Shown piece after piece: positions 8,736 to 17,623 of a stretch of DNA of 64,000 nt. The notes under the pieces are model-generated. The model worked only from the letters and a program-made list of their open reading frames with translations, had not been told where the DNA came from and did no database searches. The DNA comes from Planctomycetota bacterium (GTDB lineage: Bacteria; Planctomycetota; Planctomycetia; Pirellulales; Lacipirellulaceae), in contig JAJDEF010000016.1 in NCBI GenBank assembly GCA_029259945.1, positions 23,037 to 87,036 on the forward strand, in the 5' to 3' direction. The position numbers and the translations under genes are program-made. Each line of letters begins with the position of its first letter. Positions within the stretch are counted from its first letter, which is position 1.

Positions 8736-9296
8736 ATGGCAGTAGGAAATAAATTTCGGCAGAAATGGTTGCTACGTGGTTCGGTGAAGCGATTGCTGGG
8801 CCTGATGTGGTGCCTATTGGTGCTTTTCAGCGTTAGCGGTTGCCGGCAACAAACGGCGAACCAGTTGCTGGGCCGTTGGGAGGGGCACCCCGATACGGCG
8901 GCGGCCCGATCAGAACGAGAGCAGAAACAGTATGGCGGTCAGAACGCAGGAGGGACGTCAAGAGAAACGGCACCGGCTACGGATTGGGAACGATACGATG
9001 CCATCGTGTATTTCGATTTCCAGAGTGCCGAGCGTCTGGAAATGTCGCTTGATGGGGACGAGAAGATTCGGTCGGGTCGCTGGCAAATTGTGACAAGCAC
9101 GCCTGCAGCTTGCACGATCGAGGTGAGGACCGACTCGTCGGGTGAACTCGATGTAGACGGGGCGTTGGCAGAGAGTACATTGCGTCGTTTTGAGTTGGAG
9201 TTGGACGAGCGCGGGGGCGAGTGTATCGGGTTCCTGCTTTCAGAGGTCGGGGCAGATCGGCAGTTGGGTGCGCTTTACTTTCGTCGGGTCGACTAA
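8736..9296 (+). CDS. conserved planctomycete-type lipoprotein, function unknown
   Basis: 186 residues from ATG 8736. A basic N-terminus, hydrophobic core LMWCLLVLFSV and lipobox SVSGC (Cys36) indicate a lipoprotein. The mature part has LLGRWEG and GRWQIVTSTPAACTIEVRTD, the shape of lipocalin/DUF-type domains with a GxW motif, but I do not recognise the family. The frame also extends to a TTG at 8646. It lies 20 bp before the next gene, probably in one operon. Confidence 0.65.
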   Translation: MAVGNKFRQKWLLRGSVKRLLGLMWCLLVLFSVSGCRQQTANQLLGRWEGHPDTAAARSEREQKQYGGQNAGGTSRETAPATDWERYDAIVYFDFQSAERLEMSLDGDEKIRSGRWQIVTSTPAACTIEVRTDSSGELDVDGALAESTLRRFELELDERGGECIGFLLSEVGADRQLGALYFRRVD

Positions 9297-9316
9297 AGAA
9301 ATTAGGAGTTGAAAAC

Positions 9317-9829
9317 ATGTCGGAACGAGAGCGTTGGATTGTCTATCCCTTGTTGTTTTTTGCCTTGGGGGCTTCGTTACGCGACAAGCTATTGCAGCGT
9401 ATTGATGCGAAGGAAATTTACTGCGAAAGTCTCCGGATTGTGGATCAGCAAGATCCACAACGATTGCTGGCCGAGTTGAGCTTTCGGCGCGCGGCGTCGA
9501 GCGATCCTACCCAATTGGCTGACCGCGTGGGGCGACTTCGGCTAATCGACAGTGATGGTCGAGAAGTTTGCGAGCTCAATAGCAACTTGTCGGTGCAACG
9601 CTTGGCAACCAAGCAGTTATTGGTGGTTGACCCTTCAGGAGTTCCGATGGTCAATGCGCTGGCTGAGCCGGTGCCAGGCATGATGATGGGAGAGGAAGGC
9701 CCCACGGTATCGTATCGGGGGGTGATCTATCTGAACAATCGTCCCATGAGTCTTCGACTGGCGCCACCGGCCACACGGCCCAAACAGGGACCTGTTTCGG
9801 TACCCGATTCGTCTTCCGCCGCCTCTTGA
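9317..9829 (+). CDS. conserved membrane-anchored protein, function unknown
   Basis: 170 residues from the ATG at 9317, which has TAGGAG eight bases upstream. It opens with one N-terminal membrane segment (IVYPLLFFALGASL), then a soluble beta-rich region (KEIYCESLRIVD, GRLRLIDSDGREVCELN) and a proline/serine-rich end. The arrangement of one anchor plus a region describing IYC-ES-L-V is repeated in planctomycetes, but no function is known to me. Likely co-transcribed with the lipoprotein gene before it. Confidence 0.7.
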   Translation: MSERERWIVYPLLFFALGASLRDKLLQRIDAKEIYCESLRIVDQQDPQRLLAELSFRRAASSDPTQLADRVGRLRLIDSDGREVCELNSNLSVQRLATKQLLVVDPSGVPMVNALAEPVPGMMMGEEGPTVSYRGVIYLNNRPMSLRLAPPATRPKQGPVSVPDSSSAAS

Positions 9830-10125
9830 GCCGTTGCGACCAAAAGGCAAGCGGTTTTATCGGATTGGCGGGATGAAGGTCGATAAATATTGGAATCCTT
9901 GTCTGACGAAGTTCTCGTAGAGTTGCAGAGTGAGGTCGCCTAAGATTACGTTATGTGGTCTACTTAGCCTGCGTATTTTACGCAATGCGGTTTCGTTGCG
10001 GGATTCGGCAAGTTGGGTTGCCAGACTATCCTTCCTGCAAGTTCGACTGGTGTTTATTATCAGACATTCGTTGCCTTAAGTCGCAATTCGTTTCCCGTTG
10101 TCTCTCCTCACCTTTTCATCGCACT

Positions 10126-12279
10126 ATGCCAAGTAATCCAATTGATCGTGGTATGGAGTGGTGCACATTGACCGACATGTTAGAGCAACGCGCTAGGAAA
10201 CATCCTGAGCGTGTGGCTTTTGTTTTTGAAGAAGAGTCGGGCCACGTCACCGAGTATTCTTATGCAAAACTGGACGCGCGCGCGAGGGCGATTGCTGCTT
10301 GGTTAGTGGAACGTACTGAGCCGGGCGATCGGGTACTACTGGTTTACCCGCCGGGGCTCGAGTTCATCGCGGCTTTCTTTGGCTGTGCCTATGCCGGAGT
10401 ATTGCCGGTGCCGGCGACCTATCCTAAGCCGCGCCGTCCCATGCCTCGGCTCGATTCGATAGTTGCCGATTGTCATCCGCGGTTGGTGCTGACCCATAGT
10501 TCGACGCTCGACGGACTAGCTTTGGAAGCACAATCGCCTGCAATTCGCGATCTAACTTGGGAAGCGACCGACCACCTTGCTTCGTCGATGGGTTCAGGGT
10601 TCCAGCCCGTTGGTCGAGAGCCTAGGGATATTGCCTTCTTACAGTACACGTCGGGTTCCACCTCAGATCCACGAGGCGTGATGGTCACCCATGACAACCT
10701 CTTGCATAATATGTGCGCGATCTGCGAAGGTTTTGCAATTGAAAATAACGAGGAGAATGGCCTTTTCCCGATTGCCGTGTTTTGGTTGCCCGCCTATCAC
10801 GACATGGGATTGATTGGCGGAATTCTTTCACCTATTTCGGTGGGTGGAACCAGTTATTTATTAGCACCGACGACGTTCTTGCGGCGTCCCTTGCGATGGT
10901 TGGAGTTGTTGTCTCGTGTTGGGGCAGAGATTAGCGGCGCCCCGAACTTTGGTTACAAGCTTGCTGTCGAGAAGTCGACTCCCGCTGAGCGTGCGGAGCT
11001 GGATCTCAGCAGTTGGCGGTTGGCCTTCTGTGGCGCTGAGCCGATCCATCCCGATACCTTGAACGATTTTTCTGAGGCATTTGCGGATTCTGGATTTCGT
11101 AGAGCCGCATTCTATCCCTGTTATGGCTTGGCGGAGGTGACCTTGTTGGCCTCGGGTGGTAAGGGACCATCGGAGCCGAGTATTTTGCATGTCGATCGGC
11201 AAGAACTTGGGAATCATCGCGGAGTCCGAATTGAGAGTTCACATCCTCGGGCGCAGGCATTGGTAGGTTGTGGTGCTCCGCGAAATGGTAATACGGTAAA
11301 AATTGTCGACCCCCAGACGGGGACTGAATGTGACGAAGGTGGCGTGGGTGAAATTTGGGTGCAGGGTGGATCAGTCACGCAGGGTTATTGGAAACAAGAC
11401 GAGCTCAACCAAGAGATATTCCGGGCGTCGTTGAATGGCGATGGGCAAGAGACATTTTTACGGACGGGCGATCTTGGGTTCTTTTATGAGGGCGAGTTGT
11501 ATGTGACGGGGAGGCTCAAGGATGTGATTATCATCCGTGGTCGAAATCACTATCCGCACGATATCGAGCGGACTGCCCAGCTTGCGCACGAAGCGGTGGA
11601 TATGGGGGCGGCATTCTCGGTCGAGGGGGAAAGAGAAGAGCAACTCGTTGTTGTGCATCAATTGCGACGCGAGCATCGTGGCGCGGATAAAAACGAAGTG
11701 TTACGTGCAGTCCGCAAAAGTATTGTCGACGAACATGATCTTGACCCGCTTGCGATTCTACTGATTCGCCCGGTGAGTTTGCCGATCACTTCCAGTGGGA
11801 AAGTGCAGCGAAGGCTGTGCCGCGAGCAGTACTTGGCAGGCCAATTGTCAGTGGTTGGCGAATGGACCAATCACGTTGCGGACGGGGTATGCAACATCGA
11901 GCGAGCCGCCGCGGTTGCTGGTGCACCCAGCTTTTTAGAAAACTTGGGCCAAGCGACCCCCGATGCGTTGGCGGCAGAAATTCAGGAGTGGCTGATTGCC
12001 TGGCTCACAGAGCGGGCGAATCTCAACCCCGGGACGATGACCGCGACAACCCCCTTTGCGGAGCTTGGCATCGACTCGCTGACGGCTGTCGAGATCAGCC
12101 AAGAGCTTGATCAAGTGCTTGGCTTGCGACTGCCTCCGATGGTGATCTGGAGTTGTCCGAATCCTGAAACCTTGGCTCATTATCTGGCCGAGCGGCTTGT
12201 GGCAAACCGCTTGGCCTTGGAAAGTAACGGGACGGCTGGAGCTAGCTCTTCGGTTCGAGATCGAGGGCTGGATCGATAA
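10126..12279 (+). CDS. fatty acyl-AMP ligase with C-terminal acyl carrier domain
   Basis: 717 residues from ATG 10126 (ATG 10153 also possible). Adenylation core: LQYTSGSTSDPRGVMVTH (about 171-188), FWLPAYHDMGLIGGIL, CYGLAEVTLLASGG, and FLRTGDLGFFYEGELYVTGRLKDVIIIRGRNHYPHDIE. The tyrosine/histidine set and HDMGLI are typical of FadD32/FAAL-type ligases, which make acyl-adenylates rather than acyl-CoA. A carrier domain follows with phosphopantetheine serine in ELGIDSLTAVEIS (about residue 648). It would activate a fatty acid and load it on its own carrier, as at the start of lipopeptide or polyketide synthesis, but no synthase follows. The 296 bp before it are empty. It overlaps the convergent TolC-like gene by 38 bp. 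Confidence 0.9.
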   Translation: MPSNPIDRGMEWCTLTDMLEQRARKHPERVAFVFEEESGHVTEYSYAKLDARARAIAAWLVERTEPGDRVLLVYPPGLEFIAAFFGCAYAGVLPVPATYPKPRRPMPRLDSIVADCHPRLVLTHSSTLDGLALEAQSPAIRDLTWEATDHLASSMGSGFQPVGREPRDIAFLQYTSGSTSDPRGVMVTHDNLLHNMCAICEGFAIENNEENGLFPIAVFWLPAYHDMGLIGGILSPISVGGTSYLLAPTTFLRRPLRWLELLSRVGAEISGAPNFGYKLAVEKSTPAERAELDLSSWRLAFCGAEPIHPDTLNDFSEAFADSGFRRAAFYPCYGLAEVTLLASGGKGPSEPSILHVDRQELGNHRGVRIESSHPRAQALVGCGAPRNGNTVKIVDPQTGTECDEGGVGEIWVQGGSVTQGYWKQDELNQEIFRASLNGDGQETFLRTGDLGFFYEGELYVTGRLKDVIIIRGRNHYPHDIERTAQLAHEAVDMGAAFSVEGEREEQLVVVHQLRREHRGADKNEVLRAVRKSIVDEHDLDPLAILLIRPVSLPITSSGKVQRRLCREQYLAGQLSVVGEWTNHVADGVCNIERAAAVAGAPSFLENLGQATPDALAAEIQEWLIAWLTERANLNPGTMTATTPFAELGIDSLTAVEISQELDQVLGLRLPPMVIWSCPNPETLAHYLAERLVANRLALESNGTAGASSSVRDRGLDR

Positions 12280-14407
12280 TCTTTGGTTGCTCTATTGGCG
12301 AGTCGCCACTCGGCGGTAGCGGGAGCAAGAGTTCGCTGTCGTGACTTACTGGTTCCACGGTCTGTGGCGAATGGTCGGTCGTTGATTCTGAGGAGACGTC
12401 GTTTTCGCTCGGAACCGGATCGGACGGTAGCGGCGAGGTAGAATTCAATTGCTGCTCGTAGGGCCCGTAGCTAACGCGCGGGGCGTGCGCGGAGGTGTAG
12501 TTCATGGGTTGGCGGTGACCCCGCAAACTTTCGCGACGGGCAGCATCTTGATACGCCTGTTGTGGCCAACCACCTTCGCTAAGATAGACGCCATCGTAAT
12601 CGAGTAACGTCCCTTTGGCGTAGTGGACATTTTTCACCGCGACCGCGTATTCCGTCAACGTTTGGTAATAGCGGCTTTGCGCATCGGCGAGGCGGCGCTG
12701 CGAATCGAGAAGCAGGTCGAGCGATATTTTGTCGGCTTCGAAGGCTGCCTCGACCGCTTCCATCTGCTGCCGGGCCGCTTCAAAACGATTGAGGGCTGTT
12801 TGGGAAACCATGTAGGCCCGTTGCATTTCGGCCACTGCCGAAGCGACATCGTGCAATACGACGTGCTCCTGCTCTCGCAATATGGCTCGCGACCGACTCA
12901 GTTGGAGTTCGGCATTGCGAGCTGCAGAAAAGGCGCGTCGAAAGCCAATCGGAACGCTCAGCTCTAAGCCCAGTTGCCATTCCTGAAAATCGCCGCTGGT
13001 GAGGTCTTCCCAGGCGTTGTCGAATCGTGGGTTGCCGCCGTCTGCGTCGAGTAGCCCCTGACCAAAGCCGCGCCAGCGATAGCGTCCAATGGCATCGAGT
13101 CGTGGCAGCAGGTAGTTTTTGCTAGCGATCCATTCCAGTTCGCTACGGCGTGTTTCAAACCGTTGTCGGCGGAGTTCAGCGCGTCGGATCACCGATTCGC
13201 GAGAAATCTGAGTCCAATCGAATTGGACGGGCGCGGTCATGGGTTCGTCGGCTGGGCGGAGTAAACGCCCATCGCTGGGTGGTAATCCCATCAACATGCG
13301 TAATCGACGTTCCGCCACATGGACGCCCCCATTAGCGCGAAAAGTGCCGCCGCCACTGCCATTGCCTGTTCGTGTGCCATCGATTCTTCGGCCGCTCAGC
13401 GCGTTTTGCACTTCTTCTTGGAAACGGAAGAACTGCTCGCGAGCTTGGGCTTCTTTTTCTGCTTCGCCACCGCGTCTTCCCGATTCGTAAAGTGCATGGA
13501 CCCGCCGCCAGGTATCTAGGGCAGCATCTCGGGCGGCAATCTTTGCGTCGAGATCGCGGTAGGCAAAGTAGAGATCCCAATAAGCATTCTCGATATTGCT
13601 GACAAGATTGCGGATGGCCATTTCAAAGTCGGCCAGTTCAACGTCCATGTTGACCCGTGCAATAAGCACCCCGCCGTAGACGCCGGGGGTGGTACTTGGT
13701 CCGGCAATGCGATTGAATTGCATACCGCTGCCTTGGAGAAGTGGATGCCGGAATTCGGTTTCTAGATTGACATTCCAAGCACTAGGGAATCGGTTGCCAG
13801 GGGCGTTGTTGGCATCGTACTCGGCATTGTGTCGAAAAGTTAATTCGGTACCAGAGACCGCTCGTTTTGTTAGCTGCGACTGCAAAGTGAAAGCATCTTG
13901 CTGAAGGATTCTTGTGCCGCCGCCAAAGAACTCGTTATTCAGGGCCTTGTCATTTTTTTCGCCAAAGACGCTGGTAGAAAATTGGGCATCGAAGGCACTC
14001 AGTGCAGCTTCGACACCAAAGCGAGGGTCGGTTTCTTGAAGGGCTGGATCCCAGTACGTCTCGGCGGTGGAAGGAGAACGCAGGATGGCTCCACCAAGAT
14101 CTCGCAATACTTTGGATTGTGAAAGCGAAAGTTGAATCACTTCTTCGAGCTTCACCTCCCAATATTCGGTTTCGCCCAAGTTGGCCAGGGTCACAGGTTC
14201 GAGGCTGGCCCAATCTTCGCTAGAGCAGCCGCACTGGCTGACTTGGGGATACTCGATCTGGGTGGCCAGCGCGTGGTAGCAGTCGCCCGTCTGACATGCC
14301 TTGAACTCGTTGGCACCGCGAGACCTGCAACCACCAACGACCGCGACGATCAAACCGATCGACAGCAGCAGTATTTGCTTTGGCAGTAGAGAACGGGTGC
14401 AAGACAA
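12242..14407 (-). CDS. TolC-like outer-membrane efflux lipoprotein
   Basis: 721 residues. The N-terminus MSCTRSLLPKQILLLSIGL with lipobox VVGGC (Cys27) marks a lipoprotein, as in NodT-type TolC relatives. Two long heptad-rich helical repeats follow: LADFEMAIRNLVSNIENAYWDLYFAYRDLDAKIAARDAALDTWRRV and VLHDVASAVAEMQRAYMVSQTALNRFEAARQQMEAVEAAFEADKISLDLLLDSQRRLADAQSRYYQTLTEYAVAVKNVHYAKGTLL, the latter a classic OEP signature. The C-terminal 100 residues are low-complexity Pro/Ser/Glu. It is divergent from the HlyD/M50 genes and is the natural outer-membrane duct for them. Confidence 0.92.
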   Translation of the reverse strand: MSCTRSLLPKQILLLSIGLIVAVVGGCRSRGANEFKACQTGDCYHALATQIEYPQVSQCGCSSEDWASLEPVTLANLGETEYWEVKLEEVIQLSLSQSKVLRDLGGAILRSPSTAETYWDPALQETDPRFGVEAALSAFDAQFSTSVFGEKNDKALNNEFFGGGTRILQQDAFTLQSQLTKRAVSGTELTFRHNAEYDANNAPGNRFPSAWNVNLETEFRHPLLQGSGMQFNRIAGPSTTPGVYGGVLIARVNMDVELADFEMAIRNLVSNIENAYWDLYFAYRDLDAKIAARDAALDTWRRVHALYESGRRGGEAEKEAQAREQFFRFQEEVQNALSGRRIDGTRTGNGSGGGTFRANGGVHVAERRLRMLMGLPPSDGRLLRPADEPMTAPVQFDWTQISRESVIRRAELRRQRFETRRSELEWIASKNYLLPRLDAIGRYRWRGFGQGLLDADGGNPRFDNAWEDLTSGDFQEWQLGLELSVPIGFRRAFSAARNAELQLSRSRAILREQEHVVLHDVASAVAEMQRAYMVSQTALNRFEAARQQMEAVEAAFEADKISLDLLLDSQRRLADAQSRYYQTLTEYAVAVKNVHYAKGTLLDYDGVYLSEGGWPQQAYQDAARRESLRGHRQPMNYTSAHAPRVSYGPYEQQLNSTSPLPSDPVPSENDVSSESTTDHSPQTVEPVSHDSELLLPLPPSGDSPIEQPKIIDPALDLEPKS

Positions 14408-14473
14408 AGTGATCGCTCGAATCGATATGGATTTCTAGTGTTACTGCGAAACTTGGCAGCCTCGCATTCGTTT

Positions 14474-14503
14474 TCGACACCTGAGAACTGGAAATACTAT
14501 AAT
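14474..14503 (+). promoter_or_regulatory. sigma-70-like promoter for the HlyD/M50 operon
   Basis: TCGACA (14474-14479, five of six matches to the -35 consensus), 18-bp spacer, TATAAT (14498-14503). The -10 lies inside the inverted repeat GGAAAT-N6-ATTTCC (14490-14507), which could be an operator. It sits 124 bp before the GAF-HlyD gene in the divergent region. Confidence 0.5.
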
Positions 14504-14626
14504 TTCCGTTAGAAGCGGCAAACCTTGCGCAGATTAACAAGCTGGCACGACTAGACCGCCACTTCTACTGTTTTTCTCTACATCCGCGTGCTATCAGTCA
14601 GGAATCTGAAGGTTTGGATATACTGA

Positions 14627-16699
14627 ATGGTGATGTCCTCTACCCAACAACATGACGCAGTCGACAGTGGCTGGCCTCAGCTCGAGGAATTTGTCGAGCA
14701 ACTGCACGAGCTGGCGCATGCGCCGATCGGGGTCGAAGCATTCTATCGTCGACTGTTGGAGGGATGTGTGCCTACCCTGGCAGCGTCTGGGGGCGCAGTT
14801 TGGCTGGCCAATGCGCAGGGACGTTGGAAACTCCTTCACCAGATCAATTTGCCACAAGTGATGAGTCAGGAAGATCGCACGGCCGAGGCGGCGCGCGATT
14901 CGCTACTGCAAAAAATTGCTTTATCGCACGAGGCCATGATCTTTCAGCCCCATAGCGGAACGGTCGAGGTGCGAGAGAACCCAACAGATTCGGTGCTCGT
15001 TGCGTCGGCCGTCCACAGCGATGCCAGCTCGCCAGAGACCAAGCCGGTAGCCATCATCGAACTTTTCATGCGCGCGGGTACAAGTCCCGCAGTGCAGCAA
15101 GGTTGGCAGGATATGCTGTCGACCGTTTGCCACATTGGGGCCAGCTATCACACCTTTGACGAGTTACGTAGTTTGCAAGTCGAGCGTGGTTTGCATGGCC
15201 AGTCGTTAACTCTGCTGAAACGGATCAATCAGCCGACGGATTTTCGTCAGACGATGTTTGAGATTGCCAACGAGGGTCGCAGTTTTGTCGAGGGCGATCG
15301 CCTTAGCGTGGTATTACGTGATGGCCGTTCTTGGCGATTAGCGGCCGTGAGTGGCGTCGATCGCATTGAGGCACGAGGCGACACGGCGAAGAAGTTAGAG
15401 CAATTGGCCGATCGTACCGCAAGCTGGGGCGAGCCCATTGATTTTGGGGATGCCGAGCCGTGCAGCGAGGGACTCGCCAGCCGTGACGATCTTCCGCCAG
15501 AACTAACCTGTGTTCTTGAGCAACAGGTCGATCTCTCGCACGCCCGTCGGTTGGTGGCTGTGCCGCTTGAATTTGCCGAGGAAGTCGATTCGAGTCAAGT
15601 ATCTCCGACGCCACCGGGTCAACCAAGGGCTGTTCTGATTGCCGAGCAGTTTAGTGCCCCGACTCCTGGTTTTTCGCATCAGCGAGTTGTCGAGCTAGCT
15701 CAATTGTGCGAGCCTGCGCTGCGTCAAGCAATTCGGTTGAATCGTTTTCCCACGCGTGTTTTTCTGAGGTGGACGGATCGTTGGGCCCACGCACATCGAA
15801 ATTGGGGAAGTCGACGATTGGCGCTTGCAGCGTCTGCAGCAATGGCGATCGTCGCGGCGCTGGTTTTTGTGCCCTGTGACTTCGAGGTCGAAGCTCCCGC
15901 GACTTTAGTTCCTTTGGTTGAACGCGACGTATTCGCGACGGCCAGCGGGATTGTTACCGAGGTGCTGGTTGGCCACGGCGAAGAAGTTCAAGCAGGCGAG
16001 GTATTGGCGGTACTCGACGATCCGCAACTTGCGTTGGACACCCAGCGGTTGCAGGGAGAGATGGAAACGGTACGAAATCGGTTAGAAGCCATTGCCGTGG
16101 CGAGGACCGACCGCAAGGTTCAAGCAGATACAGACCGCGAACGTTTGCCGTTGTCTGCAGAAGCTCAGCAGCTAGGAAAAAAACTGGCGAGTTTAGAGCG
16201 ACAGCGAGAGATTTTGGCTGCTCGTCGTGCAGCGCTCACCCTTCGTAGTCCGATTGCTGGGCGAGTGCTGACGCTTGATGTACAGAACTTGTTACGGATG
16301 CGTCCGGTCGAAAGAGGGCAGATGCTGCTGAAAGTGGCCGATGTCGACGCAGGCTGGTGGTTACTGGCCGAGGTCGCACAAGATCGGATAGGGCATGTGG
16401 TTGCCGAGCAACAGTCTAGCGAGGTGAGTTTGCCGGTCAGGTTCCGCTTTGCGGGCGAAGAGTCCAAGATTTCCACCGGGCATGTGGAGTCGATCAGTGC
16501 GACGGCAGTGCTTGATCTCGATGCATTAAACGAAGCGGCCCCGGCCTTACCGGTGCGTGTGGCGGTCGACGAGTCTTCATTGCCGACGGCTCGGCCAGGG
16601 ATGACTGCGAAGGTTCGTATTTACTGCGGTCGGCGCTCGTTGGGCTATGTTTGGCTGCATGATGTTTGGGAAACAATTTATTCGTGGTTGGTGTTTTAA
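14627..16699 (+). CDS. GAF-TM-HlyD fusion: cytoplasmic sensor joined to periplasmic adaptor
   Basis: 690 residues. The first about 390 residues are soluble and contain two GAF-like segments (about 30-170, including GGAVWLANAQGRWKLLHQINL; and 200-375, including RLSVVLRDGRSWRLAAVSGV). One membrane helix (about 398-418, LALAASAAMAIVAALVFV) follows, then a membrane-fusion-protein part: lipoyl half-motif ASGIVTEVLVGHGEEVQAGEVLAVLDDP, helical hairpin, second lipoyl half RSPIAGRVLTLD, and beta-barrel. A GAF module inside an adaptor suggests export gated by a cytoplasmic signal. The stop overlaps the next start (TAATG), so the two are translationally coupled. Confidence 0.88.
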   Translation: MVMSSTQQHDAVDSGWPQLEEFVEQLHELAHAPIGVEAFYRRLLEGCVPTLAASGGAVWLANAQGRWKLLHQINLPQVMSQEDRTAEAARDSLLQKIALSHEAMIFQPHSGTVEVRENPTDSVLVASAVHSDASSPETKPVAIIELFMRAGTSPAVQQGWQDMLSTVCHIGASYHTFDELRSLQVERGLHGQSLTLLKRINQPTDFRQTMFEIANEGRSFVEGDRLSVVLRDGRSWRLAAVSGVDRIEARGDTAKKLEQLADRTASWGEPIDFGDAEPCSEGLASRDDLPPELTCVLEQQVDLSHARRLVAVPLEFAEEVDSSQVSPTPPGQPRAVLIAEQFSAPTPGFSHQRVVELAQLCEPALRQAIRLNRFPTRVFLRWTDRWAHAHRNWGSRRLALAASAAMAIVAALVFVPCDFEVEAPATLVPLVERDVFATASGIVTEVLVGHGEEVQAGEVLAVLDDPQLALDTQRLQGEMETVRNRLEAIAVARTDRKVQADTDRERLPLSAEAQQLGKKLASLERQREILAARRAALTLRSPIAGRVLTLDVQNLLRMRPVERGQMLLKVADVDAGWWLLAEVAQDRIGHVVAEQQSSEVSLPVRFRFAGEESKISTGHVESISATAVLDLDALNEAAPALPVRVAVDESSLPTARPGMTAKVRIYCGRRSLGYVWLHDVWETIYSWLVF

Positions 16700-17592
16700 T
16701 GAAGCCCCCTATTTTTAAGTTGGCAGGAAACGTCGTCCCGGTTCTTTTATTGAGTCTGATTGGACTTGCGTCGACTGATGCCGTCGAGCAGCCGACGATC
16801 TTGGTCGAGTCGGTGGTTCTAAGGCCACTCCAAGCAGCGGAAGTGCCCTCGCGTCAGACAGGTCTGCTGGAATCGATAGGTGTTGAGGAAGGTCAGAGCG
16901 TCGAGAAAGGCCAGATTTTAGCTTCGCTAGATGCGCGTGAGGCATGGCTTGTGGTGACCCAAGCAAAATTGCAATCGGCACAAGCTGAAGCCAAAGCCAA
17001 GAATTTTGTTCGCGTCGAATATGCGCAGAAAGCGCTCGACGTTGCGAAAGCTGAATTGCAGCGATCGCAGGAATCGATCGCGAAGTTCCCGAAGAGTATT
17101 TCTCAGTCGCAGGTAGATGTTGAACAACTGACGGTAGAAAAACTTGAGCTTGAACTTCAACAGGCTGAGCATGAAATGACGCTGGCTCGCTATGATTTTG
17201 AACTCGCCGAAAACGAAAGAAAGGCTTCGAAATTGCGACTCTCCTTGCATCAGTTGCGAGCCCCGTTTGCGGGAACAGTAGTATTGGTTCGTGGTCGGGT
17301 GGGAGAGTGGGTCGAGGTTGGCGCCCCGGTGCTGCGATTGGTAGCGACCGATCGCTTGCGAGCAGAAGGGTTTTTAGCAGTGGAAAGTGTGACTGCGGAT
17401 TTGGTAGGTCATCCGGTGAGGTTTTTAGTAGGAACAGGCGAAGGCGAACAGCAGGTTGCTGGAGTGTTGCGATTTGTCAGCCCCGAGATGGACCCTGTTA
17501 CCCGACAGGTACGCGTGTGGGCCGAGTTGCCTGGGTTGCAGGGCGTATTGCGTCCGGGGCAACAAGGTTCGATGGAGATATTGGCCAAGTAA
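16699..17592 (+). CDS. HlyD/RND-type periplasmic adaptor (membrane fusion protein)
   Basis: 297 residues from ATG 16699. A signal peptide (about 1-26, VVPVLLLSLIGLASTDA) is followed by the lipoyl half LLESIGVEEGQSVEKGQILASLDAREAW, a coiled-coil hairpin (about 70-175), the second lipoyl half LRAPFAGTVVLVRGRVGEWVEVGAPVLRLV and a beta-barrel domain ending PGQQGSMEIL. Unlike its upstream partner it has no cytoplasmic part. It is the second adaptor in the same operon; together with the M50 fusion there are three HlyD-type modules. Confidence 0.92.
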   Translation: MKPPIFKLAGNVVPVLLLSLIGLASTDAVEQPTILVESVVLRPLQAAEVPSRQTGLLESIGVEEGQSVEKGQILASLDAREAWLVVTQAKLQSAQAEAKAKNFVRVEYAQKALDVAKAELQRSQESIAKFPKSISQSQVDVEQLTVEKLELELQQAEHEMTLARYDFELAENERKASKLRLSLHQLRAPFAGTVVLVRGRVGEWVEVGAPVLRLVATDRLRAEGFLAVESVTADLVGHPVRFLVGTGEGEQQVAGVLRFVSPEMDPVTRQVRVWAELPGLQGVLRPGQQGSMEILAK

Positions 17593-17623
17593 CGGGTAAC
17601 GTGTTGGCGAATGGTGTTTTGTG

